A stretch of DNA of 64,000 nt from Flammeovirgaceae bacterium SG7u.111 (GTDB taxonomy: Bacteria > Bacteroidota > Bacteroidia > Cytophagales > Flammeovirgaceae), in NCBI GenBank assembly GCA_034044135.1, contig CP139021.1, positions 4,479,635 to 4,543,634 of the forward strand. The letters are read 5' to 3'. Within the stretch, counting starts at the first letter, position 1; each line of letters starts with the position of its first letter. Of this stretch, positions 18,309 through 27,509 are shown piece by piece. The position numbers were made by a program, and so were the translations under genes. A model generated the notes under the pieces. The model was not told where the DNA came from. It searched no databases and saw nothing but the letters and a program-made list of their open reading frames with translations.

Positions 18309-19469
18309 CTAATAACTCATAGCTACAATTTCAGCCACGTCTTTAGGAGTGGTTTCTCCCCGTTCTCCAAGGGCAGTCCAACCCCTTTCTTCCAATCTAT
18401 CTGCTATAATTTCAGCCGTACCTTCATAGGCTTCGGTATATTCCGAAAGCTTGGTTTTAATACCTAATGAATGGAAAAAAAACTCAATATGATCAATACC
18501 TGCTTGCGCTTTTTCATCTACGCCTCCTTCATTCACTCCCCAAACTCGCTCAGCTAATTGCGCCAATTTTTCCTTTTTGTATTCAAAGTTGTGCGTGTAC
18601 AAGTTTTTGGTTAGAATAGCCAATGTACGTGCATGATCTATTCCAAAAAGAGCCGTTAGTTCATGACCTATAGCATGAATACTCCAGTCCGTTGGCACAC
18701 CAAGGCGAAGAAGCCCGTTCAAAGCCATGGTACAGCTCCACATAAAGTTCGAAGCAGCTTTGTAGTCAGATGGATCTTTCATGATAGCAGGGGCTACTTC
18801 TATCAGCGATTGCAATACGCTTTCGGCAATCCTGTCTTGTAAAATAGCCTCTACAGGGTAGGTTACATATTGCTCCAATACATGCGTGAATGCATCTGCC
18901 AAGCCGTTGGCTATTTGGTTTTGAGGAATAGAACTAACCACTTGTGGGTCGAGGATGGAGAACACTGGAAACAACCCAGGTCCGCCCAAAGCAACCTTAG
19001 CTTTTATCTCTTTTCTGGTGATAACCGAACCTGAGTTCATTTCAGAACCCGTTGCCGGCAAAGTTAGCACCGTACCAAACGGCATTCCTTCTAGCACAGG
19101 TTTCCTTCGGGTAATCAAGTCCCAAGGAGAGTCTCCTTCGTAGAGCGCCGCTGCGGAAATAAACTTCGCACCATCTATTACAGAACCTCCACCCACAGCG
19201 AGTAGAAAAGTGATATTTTCAGACTTAATGAGTTCCACAGCCTTGAGCAACACTTCATATTCAGGGTTTGGCGGAATGCCTCCCATTTCCAATACCTTAA
19301 CATCAGAAAGAGCTTCCTTCACCTGCTCGTAAACGCCATTTTTCTTGATACTTCCTCCTCCGTATAGCATCAATACTTTTGCATTTGCTGGTATTTCACC
19401 TTTAAGTTTCGAGATTTTATCTTTCCCAAAAATTATCTTCGTTGGGTTCTTAAATTCAAAATCGTTCAT
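18309..19469 (-). CDS. Iron-containing alcohol dehydrogenase (YqhD/BdhA-like)
   Basis: The 386-residue protein is a group III metal-dependent alcohol dehydrogenase: FKNPTKIIFGKDKISKL at the start, the nucleotide-binding LAVGGGSVIDGAKFI, TLPATGSEMNSGSVIT, and metal ligands in GLADAFTHVLEQY and HAIGHELTALFGIDHARTL. It is closest in pattern to NADPH-dependent YqhD/butanol dehydrogenases, which reduce a range of aldehydes, including toxic ones. The nitroreductase lies upstream on the same strand, separated by a terminator. Its place beside a nitroreductase and TetR pair suggests a reactive-electrophile response, an inference. Confidence 0.9.
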   Translation of the reverse strand: MNDFEFKNPTKIIFGKDKISKLKGEIPANAKVLMLYGGGSIKKNGVYEQVKEALSDVKVLEMGGIPPNPEYEVLLKAVELIKSENITFLLAVGGGSVIDGAKFISAAALYEGDSPWDLITRRKPVLEGMPFGTVLTLPATGSEMNSGSVITRKEIKAKVALGGPGLFPVFSILDPQVVSSIPQNQIANGLADAFTHVLEQYVTYPVEAILQDRIAESVLQSLIEVAPAIMKDPSDYKAASNFMWSCTMALNGLLRLGVPTDWSIHAIGHELTALFGIDHARTLAILTKNLYTHNFEYKKEKLAQLAERVWGVNEGGVDEKAQAGIDHIEFFFHSLGIKTKLSEYTEAYEGTAEIIADRLEERGWTALGERGETTPKDVAEIVAMSY

Positions 19470-19497
19470 ATCAAAAAATGCGTCAAAAGATTAAACA

Positions 19498-19529
19498 AAG
19501 CGCATGTTTAACAAACCAAACATACGCTT
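19498..19529 (-). terminator. Terminator of the nitroreductase gene
   Basis: A 12-bp stem with one mismatch pairs AAGCGCATGTTT (19498-19509) with AAACATACGCTT (19518-19529). On the minus strand TTTGTTTAATCTTTT follows. It separates the nitroreductase from the alcohol dehydrogenase. Confidence 0.65.
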
Positions 19530-19559
19530 ATAAAACTACCTGAAATGAAGCTTGTTCAA

Positions 19560-20192
19560 TTAATCTACTACTGTTACCAATTCATCTTTAGGCTTCCTCA
19601 CTTTTGGAAGTTTTACCAACCAATCGTTCTCCGTATCGCGATAGCCTAATGGAAGTATCACACAGCTTCTCAACCCTTTTTCATTCAAGCCAAGAATTTT
19701 ATCTAATTCTACCGGGTCAAAACCTTCAATTGGCGTAGCATCTACCCCTTCGAAAGCCGCTGCGGCTATAGACTGTGAAAATGCGATGTATGCTTGCCTT
19801 GCCGCATGGTTGAAGTTTGTTTCAGCATCTCTTTTTGGATAACTATTCAACAACATTTGGCGGTAATTTTCCCAACCTTCATTCTTGAACCCACGCACCT
19901 CGTTGGTCAGGTCAAACATCCTGTTTATCCTATCCTCTGTATAGGTATCCCACGCAGCAAAAACCAACAGATGCGAGCAGTCGGTCACTACAGATTGGTT
20001 CCAAGCTATTTCTCGTATAGCCTTTTTTACCTCTGGGTTGGTAACAACTATGATCTCAAAAGGCTGCAAACCACTAGAAGTTGGAGCTAGCGAGGCTGCC
20101 TCAATAATTGCATCAACTTTCTCTTGTGGCACCTTCGCACCGTTCATAGCTTTGGCAGCATATCGCCAGTTTAATTTTTCTAATAATTCCAT
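19560..20192 (-). CDS. NAD(P)H-dependent nitroreductase family oxidoreductase
   Basis: Started at ATG 20192, the product has 210 residues (one residue shorter than from the GTG at 20195). It is an FMN-dependent NfsB/YdgI-type nitroreductase: LNWRYAAKAMNGAKVP, AASLAPTSSGLQPFEIIVV, ARQAYIAFSQSIAAAAFEGVD and the end LPLGYRDTENDWLVKLPKVR, which is typical of the NfsB branch. These flavoproteins reduce nitroaromatics and quinones with NAD(P)H. A TetR gene lies directly upstream on the same strand (66 bases), and a half-site of that regulator's palindrome lies between them. Confidence 0.9.
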   Translation of the reverse strand: MELLEKLNWRYAAKAMNGAKVPQEKVDAIIEAASLAPTSSGLQPFEIIVVTNPEVKKAIREIAWNQSVVTDCSHLLVFAAWDTYTEDRINRMFDLTNEVRGFKNEGWENYRQMLLNSYPKRDAETNFNHAARQAYIAFSQSIAAAAFEGVDATPIEGFDPVELDKILGLNEKGLRSCVILPLGYRDTENDWLVKLPKVRKPKDELVTVVD

Positions 20193-20221
20193 CACAAGTG
20201 TTATTTATTTACAATATTAAT

Positions 20222-20233
20222 AAACGTTCATTC
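20222..20233 (-). promoter_or_regulatory. TetR half-site before the nitroreductase
   Basis: AAACGTTCATTC shares CGTTCATT with the palindrome at 20896-20913 in front of the tetR gene. It lies about 30 bases before the nitroreductase start. Confidence 0.4.
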
Positions 20234-20258
20234 TTTTTTGCGCAAAAAAACAAGGCTG

Positions 20259-20837
20259 TTACACCTTAATACTATCCCAAGCAGCCTGAAAAGCCTCGTC
20301 CAGCGAAGATTTGTCTAGCTGGCAATACACGCTAATCTCGGTATTTGTGAGAAAAGCCAACGGGTAAACCGTATAAGCGTAAAGCACGTAATTAGACATT
20401 TTCTTTATAATCCCTTCTTCTTGCCCTCTAACCCATAGATCCAACAAAGGCTGCAAATGCTTCAGTCCTTCCCTCCTACTTTCCATGTCCACCAAGGGTG
20501 CATTGTCGCACTGAGACAGAAAACACGCCTCTGCTCGCTGAGTAATTTTGTAGTTGGCAATATTGAACCAAATCTGCTCAAAACTCTTTTTTACGGGCAA
20601 TCCTTCTTCGTATCCTTCAAAAGCTTTTTTGCTGAAAGACTCTTTTACATCTAGGTAAAGCTGGTTTATCAAATCCTGCTTATTTTCAAAATAAAGATAG
20701 ATGGTGGCAGGAGATACCTTAGCCAACTTTGCAACCTTAGACATTGAAGCCTCCTGAATCCCACCACTATTGATCAGGTTCAAGGTAGCTGCTAAAAGTG
20801 CCTCTCGTTTTTCTATACTCTTCTGAAGTTTTGCCAT
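20259..20837 (-). CDS. TetR/AcrR-family transcriptional regulator
   Basis: The 192-residue protein has an N-terminal TetR helix-turn-helix (KREALLAATLNLINSGG, then MSKVAKLAKVSPATIYLYFE, about 10-60) and a helical ligand domain with two Cys in ACFLSQCDNAP. The ligand is not predictable. The gene is followed by the nitroreductase and preceded by a palindrome overlapping the likely promoter, so self-repression and control of the nitroreductase are the natural reading. Established family behaviour supports repression; the target is inferred. Confidence 0.9.
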   Translation of the reverse strand: MAKLQKSIEKREALLAATLNLINSGGIQEASMSKVAKLAKVSPATIYLYFENKQDLINQLYLDVKESFSKKAFEGYEEGLPVKKSFEQIWFNIANYKITQRAEACFLSQCDNAPLVDMESRREGLKHLQPLLDLWVRGQEEGIIKKMSNYVLYAYTVYPLAFLTNTEISVYCQLDKSSLDEAFQAAWDSIKV

Positions 20838-20895
20838 AATTACAATTTAAGCTTCTTTGCCACTCTCAACTAAAGCACAAAGGTAAAACAAAGAA

Positions 20896-20913
20896 AATGA
20901 ATGATCGTTCATT
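20896..20913. promoter_or_regulatory. Palindromic operator upstream of tetR
   Basis: AATGAATGATCGTTCATT is an imperfect 18-bp palindrome (14 of 18 positions symmetric) about 59 bases before the tetR start, between tetR and the hypothetical gene upstream. It has the size and place of a TetR operator. Confidence 0.55.
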
Positions 20914-20939
20914 TTTATTTATAAAAATATATATTTTTT

Positions 20940-21353
20940 TTAATCAAACGGTTGTAGATCGGGTTCAACGTACTCATTTTTAGCTTCTTCTGACAAGAAA
21001 ATATTTATTGAATAATGGCATTCAAGTAAATCTTTGAACTTGTTTTTGAGCCTTGGAAATTCTAAAACAAGTTCTTGAAAGGTATTAGCATGAGATTTCA
21101 ACATGAAATGATAGACAGCCCGCACAGCCGCTACGGTCACTGTAGCGTTGTATTTATCCTTCGATCCATGAAAACAGGCAAATTTTTGAATTTGCCCACA
21201 AATATTTTCAATAGCTTTCTCAATTCCGTAGTTCCTGATGTGGATCCAAGCCAGCCTCAAATGCGCCTCGTGGCTGAAAAGAATAGGATCAATAGTACAA
21301 TTTGCTAGTCGCTCTTCAAATTCACGGTCGCTTAGTTCAAAATGCTCTTCCAT
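20940..21353 (-). CDS. Hypothetical protein, 137 residues
   Basis: I do not recognise the family with certainty. The protein is soluble, mostly helical and acidic, without signal peptide or membrane segment. Visible features are an HEAHLRLAWIHIRNYG stretch, a Cys/His-bearing KFACFHGSKDKYNATVT segment and a hydrophilic end. The codon use and length of the frame support a real gene. It lies upstream of the TetR gene on the same strand (102 bases) and is divergent from the second TetR gene (139 bases between starts). The TetR palindrome sits just past its stop. Confidence 0.7.
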   Translation of the reverse strand: MEEHFELSDREFEERLANCTIDPILFSHEAHLRLAWIHIRNYGIEKAIENICGQIQKFACFHGSKDKYNATVTVAAVRAVYHFMLKSHANTFQELVLEFPRLKNKFKDLLECHYSINIFLSEEAKNEYVEPDLQPFD

Positions 21354-21447
21354 TGTTAATTATTTTTAAAGCCCCACCAATCAATACCAAGCCACGAATA
21401 TAACTATTAGCCCAACGTAGCCTCAAAAGAATGAACCTTTTTAATTT

Positions 21448-21463
21448 TGTACCGTTTAGTAAA
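21448..21463 (+). promoter_or_regulatory. Degenerate TetR site before the tetR gene at 21493
   Basis: TGTACCGTTTAGTAAA keeps a perfect left half (TGTACC) and four of six right-half bases of the palindrome found twice before gap. It would allow self-regulation. A TATATTTG box (21481-21488) follows and ends only four bases before the ATG, so the transcript may be leaderless. Confidence 0.5.
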
Positions 21464-21492
21464 ATATAGAAACAAATGTATATATTTGCCCC

Positions 21493-22077
21493 ATGGCAGG
21501 ACGACCAAGACAATTTGACGAAGAGGATGTAATCCAAAAAGCAACCGACGTTTTTTGGGAGAAAGGCTATGAGGCCACTTCGGCAGAAGACTTGCTCAAA
21601 GCCATGAACATGGGAAAAGGCAGTTTTTACCTGCATTTTAAAGGAGGAAAGGAAGAGCTTTTCAGGAGATCGATGGAGTTTAGAGCCAAACAATCGATGA
21701 ACAAGATCAAGAGTCGTTTCCTCCAGTCGGAAAACAAGCTAGAAGTTATTAGGTCCTTATTTTTAGAAAGGCTGGCATCCAAAGATTACTTCAGAAACTA
21801 TGGTTGTTTGTTTGGAAACACGCTAGTGGAAATGGCCAACATCAACGAAGAATTAAAATCCATAGCTGCCGAGCACCTTGGAAATTTGGAAAAAGTTTTT
21901 GAAGAAGTGATCGCAGATGCGATAGAAAAAAAGCAGTTCAACACTTCCCACTCGCCAAAGTTTATAGCCAAGCACCTGATTAACACATGGAACGGTATGA
22001 ACATCACCAAAAGAATGGGCGGACAAGACGAGCTCCTTACGAAAATTGTAAAAATGAACCTTAAAATAATAGAATAA
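21493..22077 (+). CDS. TetR/AcrR-family regulator next to gap
   Basis: The 194-residue protein begins MAGRPRQFDEEDVIQKATDV, a typical TetR start, with the recognition helix region DLLKAMNMGKGSFYLHF (about 33-50). The C-terminal ligand domain has Cys in YGCLFGNTLVEMANINEE, the pattern of TetR_C YcdC-like or oxidoreductase-linked regulators. The gene is followed after 102 bases by gap, and two strong palindromes lie in that gap while a weaker copy lies before the tetR gene itself. The layout suggests that it controls gap, which is unusual for a central glycolytic gene. The inducer is unknown. Confidence 0.92.
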   Translation: MAGRPRQFDEEDVIQKATDVFWEKGYEATSAEDLLKAMNMGKGSFYLHFKGGKEELFRRSMEFRAKQSMNKIKSRFLQSENKLEVIRSLFLERLASKDYFRNYGCLFGNTLVEMANINEELKSIAAEHLGNLEKVFEEVIADAIEKKQFNTSHSPKFIAKHLINTWNGMNITKRMGGQDELLTKIVKMNLKIIE

Positions 22078-22086
22078 AAAATTTGA

Positions 22087-23181
<1,095 letters not shown>

Positions 23182-23197
23182 CCAAAAGCTAAAAAAA

Positions 23198-23233
23198 GGA
23201 TGAAGCGCTTTTTTGATGAATTGGTGCTTCATC
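23198..23233 (+). terminator. Possible terminator after gap
   Basis: GATGAAGC (23199-23206) pairs with GCTTCATC (23226-23233) around a 19-base loop. The sequence after it is T-rich but not a clean T run; the reverse strand has a better one (seven T), so it may act in either direction. Confidence 0.4.
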
Positions 23234-23342
23234 TCCTAATTTATTTCGCAAAATGGCTCTTTTTCTACATGAAAATATGCTAACTATTTGATAATTAGCT
23301 AGAAAGTTCTTAATTGCGTATTCACCTCAAAATAAAACCGCA

Positions 23343-23671
23343 ATGGATCCCGAAAGAACGTTACGTAAATTACTAAATGAAAAGGCCATCACTTCTACTT
23401 GGAAAAAAGCCCGAGGAGTGAAAGATGAAATTAGGGACTTACAAACCATGCTGTATGTCAACTCCCGCTGCATGCATGATGAAAACCACTAGTCAGAACC
23501 TGTGAAAGGATTCCTAACGGTCATCCGAGAAGACCCTATCTGCGCTTAGGAGGGGATTTTAGAAGCAAAGATTCTGTCCACATCGACGATGCCCTCAACA
23601 AAAGGGACATGGATGCCTGGAAGAAGGCGTTTGTAGAGATCACTGAGTTTAGGAAACGTAATGGGGGTTAA
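23343..23671 (+). pseudogene. Possible decayed gene of unknown family
   Basis: A frame opens at ATG 23343 (MDPERTLRKLLNEKAITSTW), reads 49 residues and stops at 23490. After a stop-interrupted stretch a second coding-like piece (SVHIDDALNKRDMDAWKKAF) ends at TAA 23669. Both pieces look like hydrophilic helical protein rather than random translation. They would need a stop suppression and a frame change to join. I do not recognise the family; a broken remnant is the best reading, and chance is not excluded. Confidence 0.35.
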
Positions 23672-24166
23672 GATATATAAGAGATGACTTTCATCTCCCA
23701 TGCCCCATTCCTTGTCGATAAAAGCATTCACGGTATAATGGATAAACCCAATCAGTCCCATTTGTTAGTAGGCAACTTGCTCTGTCCGAGGGATTACACC
23801 AGAAGGTGGTGGAGGAACTTGTGCAGCTACTTTTTTCTCACAGGAAAAAAAACTGATAATAAACACAAGGGCAATCAGGTTCAATAGCTTTCCATTTTCT
23901 TGGGGCGTAGTGAAGTAATTAAAAATATGCTTCTCCTTAAATAAGCTAAAAGGAAGGACAATGGCAAGAATTGGAGGCAGTAAGGTTCACAAATTGAACC
24001 TGTTAGGACAATAACAGACTAAGACAAGTTGCGCAAAGGTTTTCACACAAATCATGTATTCATATCCTTACTTTCTACCTATCAATTCATACCTTTAGAA
24101 GCTTGTCTAAAACTTACTAATAACATTCTTTAGCGCAAAACATAACTAAACCGTATCTAAATAAAT
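23672..24166. other. Intergenic region before galactonate dehydratase
   Basis: About 495 bases without a supportable gene, operator palindrome or RNA. Short open frames on both strands (for example 23684-23887) have no coding character. Confidence 0.6.
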
Positions 24167-25315
24167 ATGAAAATCAGAAGTTTTGAATTGTTCAAAGTTT
24201 CGCCAAGATGGCTATTCCTCAAAATTGATACCGACGAAGGAATATCAGGGTGGGGCGAACCGATAGTAGAAGGAAAAGCCGACACTGTGAAAGCTGCCGT
24301 GGAGGAACTAATGCAGCAGATGATAGGGAAAGATCCTATGCACATTGAAGACCATTGGAATACGCTTTACCGAGGCGGTTTTTATCGAGGCGGTCCCGTT
24401 TTTATGAGTGCCCTCTCAGGTATCGACCAAGCCCTTTGGGATATAAAAGGCAAGTTTTTCAATGCCCCTATCTACGAACTAATGGGCGGAAAAACCCGAG
24501 ACAAAATCCAAGTTTATTCATGGATTGCGGGTGATAGGCCATCGGACGTAGCCAACCAAGTATTGGAAGCGAAAAAGAACGGGTTCACCGCCGTGAAGAT
24601 GAATGCTACCAATGAGTTACAAATTATAGATTCTTACAGTAAAATAGAATGGGTGCTGGAAAGAGTTGCCCAGCTCCGTGAGGCGGTTGGTTATACCGTT
24701 GATGTGGGGATCGATTTCCACGGAAGGCTGCACAAAGCGATGGCAAAAGTGATGGCAAAAGAGCTGGAGCAATTCCACCCTATGTTTATAGAAGAGCCAG
24801 TGCTTCCAGAAAATAACGAAGCCCTAAAAGCAATAGCAAATATCACTTCTATTCCGATAGCCACGGGCGAGCGTATGTTTAGCCGTTGGCAGTTCAAAGA
24901 CCTATTGGCAAGCGGAGCAGTGGATATCATCCAGCCCGACCTTTGCCATGCAGGAGGCATTACCGAGTGCAAAAAGATTTTCTCGATGGCCGAAGCTTAT
25001 GATGTAGCCGCTGCGCCCCATTGCCCGCTAGGGCCTATTGCACTGGCAGCTTGCTTGCAAGTAGATGCTTCTTGCTACAACGCCTTTATCCAAGAGCAAA
25101 GCTTGGGTATTCATTACAACCGAGGAAGCGACTTGCTCGACTACATAGTGGACAAATCGGTGTTCAAGTATGAAAATGGTTTTGTCAATATTCCTTCTGG
25201 CCCTGGGCTAGGCATTGAAGTAAATGAGGAATATGTTAGGAAAATGGCAAAAGAGGGGCACAACTGGAAAAATCCAGTATGGCGTCATGAAGATGGGAGC
25301 GTAGCAGAATGGTAG
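24167..25315 (+). CDS. dgoD: D-galactonate dehydratase (enolase superfamily)
   Basis: The 382-residue protein matches DgoD: MKIRSFELFKVSPRWLFLKI, the N-terminal capping domain with GWGEPIVEGKADTV, LSGIDQALWDIKGK, the barrel lysine region FTAVKMNAT, metal ligands in GIDFHGRLHKAMA, FIEEPVLPEN and ATGERMFSRW, the catalytic His in AAPHCPLGPIALAA, and the typical end WKNPVWRHEDGSVAEW. It dehydrates D-galactonate to 2-keto-3-deoxygalactonate. The stop overlaps the start of the MFS gene, so both are one operon that imports and degrades a sugar acid. Other mandelate-racemase-family acid sugar dehydratases are possible but less likely given the full-length match of motifs. Confidence 0.93.
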   Translation: MKIRSFELFKVSPRWLFLKIDTDEGISGWGEPIVEGKADTVKAAVEELMQQMIGKDPMHIEDHWNTLYRGGFYRGGPVFMSALSGIDQALWDIKGKFFNAPIYELMGGKTRDKIQVYSWIAGDRPSDVANQVLEAKKNGFTAVKMNATNELQIIDSYSKIEWVLERVAQLREAVGYTVDVGIDFHGRLHKAMAKVMAKELEQFHPMFIEEPVLPENNEALKAIANITSIPIATGERMFSRWQFKDLLASGAVDIIQPDLCHAGGITECKKIFSMAEAYDVAAAPHCPLGPIALAACLQVDASCYNAFIQEQSLGIHYNRGSDLLDYIVDKSVFKYENGFVNIPSGPGLGIEVNEEYVRKMAKEGHNWKNPVWRHEDGSVAEW

Positions 25316-26619
25316 GAACAATGACTAACAAAACCGAAAATAACAAACCGACGAAAGTTCGGTATACAATTTTGGCTGCTGTTTTTGTGAACGTAGTGAT
25401 CAACTACATGGACCGGAGCAATATCTCCGTGGCCGCACCGTTTATCAGCAAAGAGCTTGAACTTGACACAGTACAGATGGGGTATATTTTCTCCGCATTT
25501 GGCTGGACATATGCTACGTTACAAATCCCCGGTGGGGTGCTGGCCGATAGGCTTGGCATCAAAATGCTGTACAGTATCTGCCTGATAGGCTGGTCTATAG
25601 CCACCATATTGCAAGGGTTTGCCGTAGGTTTCGTGGTAATTGTTGCCTTGCGGATTTTGATTGGAGCTTTTGAAGCACCTTCGTACCCAATGAACAACCG
25701 CATAGTAACAAGCTGGTTTCCCGACAACGAACGTGCGGGGGCAATTGCCCTTTACACTTCTGGGCAGTTTATCGGCTTGGCATTTCTTACGCCAGCCCTC
25801 ATTGCCATCGAACACTACTTTGGTTGGCGTGCGCTCTTCTTCCTAACTGGAGGAATAGGGTTGCTATGGGGAGTAATATGGTACTTTTTCTACCGCTCTC
25901 CCACTCAGCACAAAGGCGTGAACAAGGCTGAACTTGCACATATAGAAGAAGGTGGAGCAATTCTGGACGACGCCGAATCAGAAGGCGATGAAGAGGAAAA
26001 ATTCCAATGGAGCCATTTGGCATTGGTGCTGAGCAAGCGAAAACTTTGGGGCGTTTACTTAGGGCAGTTTGGCTTAGGCGCTACCCTGATCTTTTTCCTA
26101 ACTTGGTTTCCAAAATACTTGGTAGAATACAAAGGAATGGACTTTCTTCAATCAGGAATAATGGCATCCATCCCCTTTATATTTGCCTTTTTTGGAGTCT
26201 TGCTTTCAGGCTTCGTATCCGATTACCTGACCAAAAGAAACGTATCGGTTGCCACGGCTCGAAAAGCACCGATAGTAACAGGACTGCTCCTCTCTACCTC
26301 CATTATAGGGGCAAACTATACCTCTGACCCGTTTTGGGTAACCTTCTTTATGTCCACCGCTTTTTTTGGGAATGGCCTGGCCTCCATCGCTTGGGTGTTT
26401 GTTTCCCTACTAGCACCAAAAAAACTGATTGGGCTAACAGGAGGAACATTCAATTTCATTGGAGGGCTTTCCACTATAGTCGTTCCCATTACCATTGGTT
26501 TTTTGGTGAAAGATGGGGACTTTGCCCCAGCACTGGTCTTCATCTGCGCACTGACCCTTATGGGGGCAATGAGCTATATTTTCTTGGTGGGTAAAATCAA
26601 GAGGATTGAGATGGAGTAA
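25309..26619 (+). CDS. MFS transporter, anion:cation symporter type (galactonate-like)
   Basis: The 436-residue protein has twelve predicted membrane segments and the family marks VINYMDRSNISVAAPF, GGVLADRLGIKMLYSI and LIGAFEAPSYPMNNRIVTSW. These belong to the anion:cation symporter (ACS) branch, which includes hexuronate and galactonate carriers. A charged central loop (residues about 205-230, ESEGDEEEKFQW) separates the two halves. The ATG at 25309 overlaps the dgoD stop by seven bases; a second ATG at 25321, preceded by AGGAA, is also a good start. Coupling with dgoD suggests uptake of D-galactonate with H+. Confidence 0.9.
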   Translation: MVGTMTNKTENNKPTKVRYTILAAVFVNVVINYMDRSNISVAAPFISKELELDTVQMGYIFSAFGWTYATLQIPGGVLADRLGIKMLYSICLIGWSIATILQGFAVGFVVIVALRILIGAFEAPSYPMNNRIVTSWFPDNERAGAIALYTSGQFIGLAFLTPALIAIEHYFGWRALFFLTGGIGLLWGVIWYFFYRSPTQHKGVNKAELAHIEEGGAILDDAESEGDEEEKFQWSHLALVLSKRKLWGVYLGQFGLGATLIFFLTWFPKYLVEYKGMDFLQSGIMASIPFIFAFFGVLLSGFVSDYLTKRNVSVATARKAPIVTGLLLSTSIIGANYTSDPFWVTFFMSTAFFGNGLASIAWVFVSLLAPKKLIGLTGGTFNFIGGLSTIVVPITIGFLVKDGDFAPALVFICALTLMGAMSYIFLVGKIKRIEME

Positions 26620-26645
26620 GAGCATGTCTAAATAGTTTGTATAAA

Positions 26646-26687
26646 AATAAGTGGTGATATGTATTATAATATCACCACTTATTTTTT
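26646..26687. terminator. Bidirectional terminator
   Basis: A perfect 15-bp stem pairs AATAAGTGGTGATAT (26646-26660) with ATATCACCACTTATT (26669-26683). T runs follow in both directions. It separates the convergent MFS and lipoprotein genes and overlaps the lipoprotein stop codon. Confidence 0.85.
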
Positions 26688-27351
26688 ACTTAATATCCTC
26701 TTCCAAACTGATACCCATAGACTTATCTCCATACCTTGTAGGAATCATATAAATAAAATCAGCCTTATCTTTAACAGTAACTGGAATTTGGTCATATAAT
26801 GAGTCAAAAACTAGGTTTGATAAATTTACACTAATAGGTCGGTTTGAGTTATACTCTAGCTTTTGCATTGAATCACCTTCAACTTTGAAAAGATTTGGAA
26901 TTATTGCGGAACTACTTGCATGTAAGTAGAAAAACAAATCATCATTACCTTTATTCACTACTACTGGCTCAACTTTATCAAAAAAGTAATAACCATCCAA
27001 TATCTCATTATAATAAGCATCTACGAAAGCCAGTTTTATCACATTGATATCCTTTTCAGCAGATGAATTATATAGCTCTACTAAATCGTTTTTGCGGTCC
27101 TCACGAACCTGAACAGAACCTATTACTTCATCAAATTGGATGCTATCCATAAGCCCTAATACTTTATCCAGCTCGGCTTTAAACCTAACATCCCTCGTTA
27201 GATTACCATTTCCTGCCACAAAGCCGTCAAGGCGGATTTTTTTAAAATTCAAATAATTCACCAATGCTGTATCTTTCTCTTCTTCTTTCGAAGTTGAGCA
27301 TGAAGCCATACAGACTGATAATAAAATAATAAACTGAATTCGATGTAGCAT
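26686..27351 (-). CDS. Hypothetical lipoprotein, 221 residues
   Basis: A lipoprotein signal is clear (LLSVCMASCSTSKEEEK, Cys at about 18). The mature part is acidic, rich in short beta and helical segments, and ends in SMGISLEEDIK. No known domain is recognised. It is a single gene between two terminators. AT-richness is somewhat above its neighbours, which may point to a poorly conserved or recently gained gene, though this was judged by eye only. Confidence 0.75.
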   Translation of the reverse strand: MLHRIQFIILLSVCMASCSTSKEEEKDTALVNYLNFKKIRLDGFVAGNGNLTRDVRFKAELDKVLGLMDSIQFDEVIGSVQVREDRKNDLVELYNSSAEKDINVIKLAFVDAYYNEILDGYYFFDKVEPVVVNKGNDDLFFYLHASSSAIIPNLFKVEGDSMQKLEYNSNRPISVNLSNLVFDSLYDQIPVTVKDKADFIYMIPTRYGDKSMGISLEEDIK

Positions 27352-27438
27352 TTAAGCAAGATTTAGAATTAAAGATGGATTTTTTCAAATGTAAATTAAA
27401 ACAATGTAAAGCTTGATAAAACCCATTTTCTTATCATC

Positions 27439-27472
27439 AAAAAAAGCCGACAGGGCTTCCCCCATCGGCTTT
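27439..27472 (-). terminator. Terminator of the ene-reductase gene
   Basis: AAAGCCGA (27443-27450) pairs with TCGGCTTT (27465-27472). On the minus strand seven T follow. It lies 38 bases past the stop at 27510. Confidence 0.85.
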
Positions 27473-27509
27473 GGCAATTGTGGTTGATATTGATAGCTGG
27501 TAATTCAAT

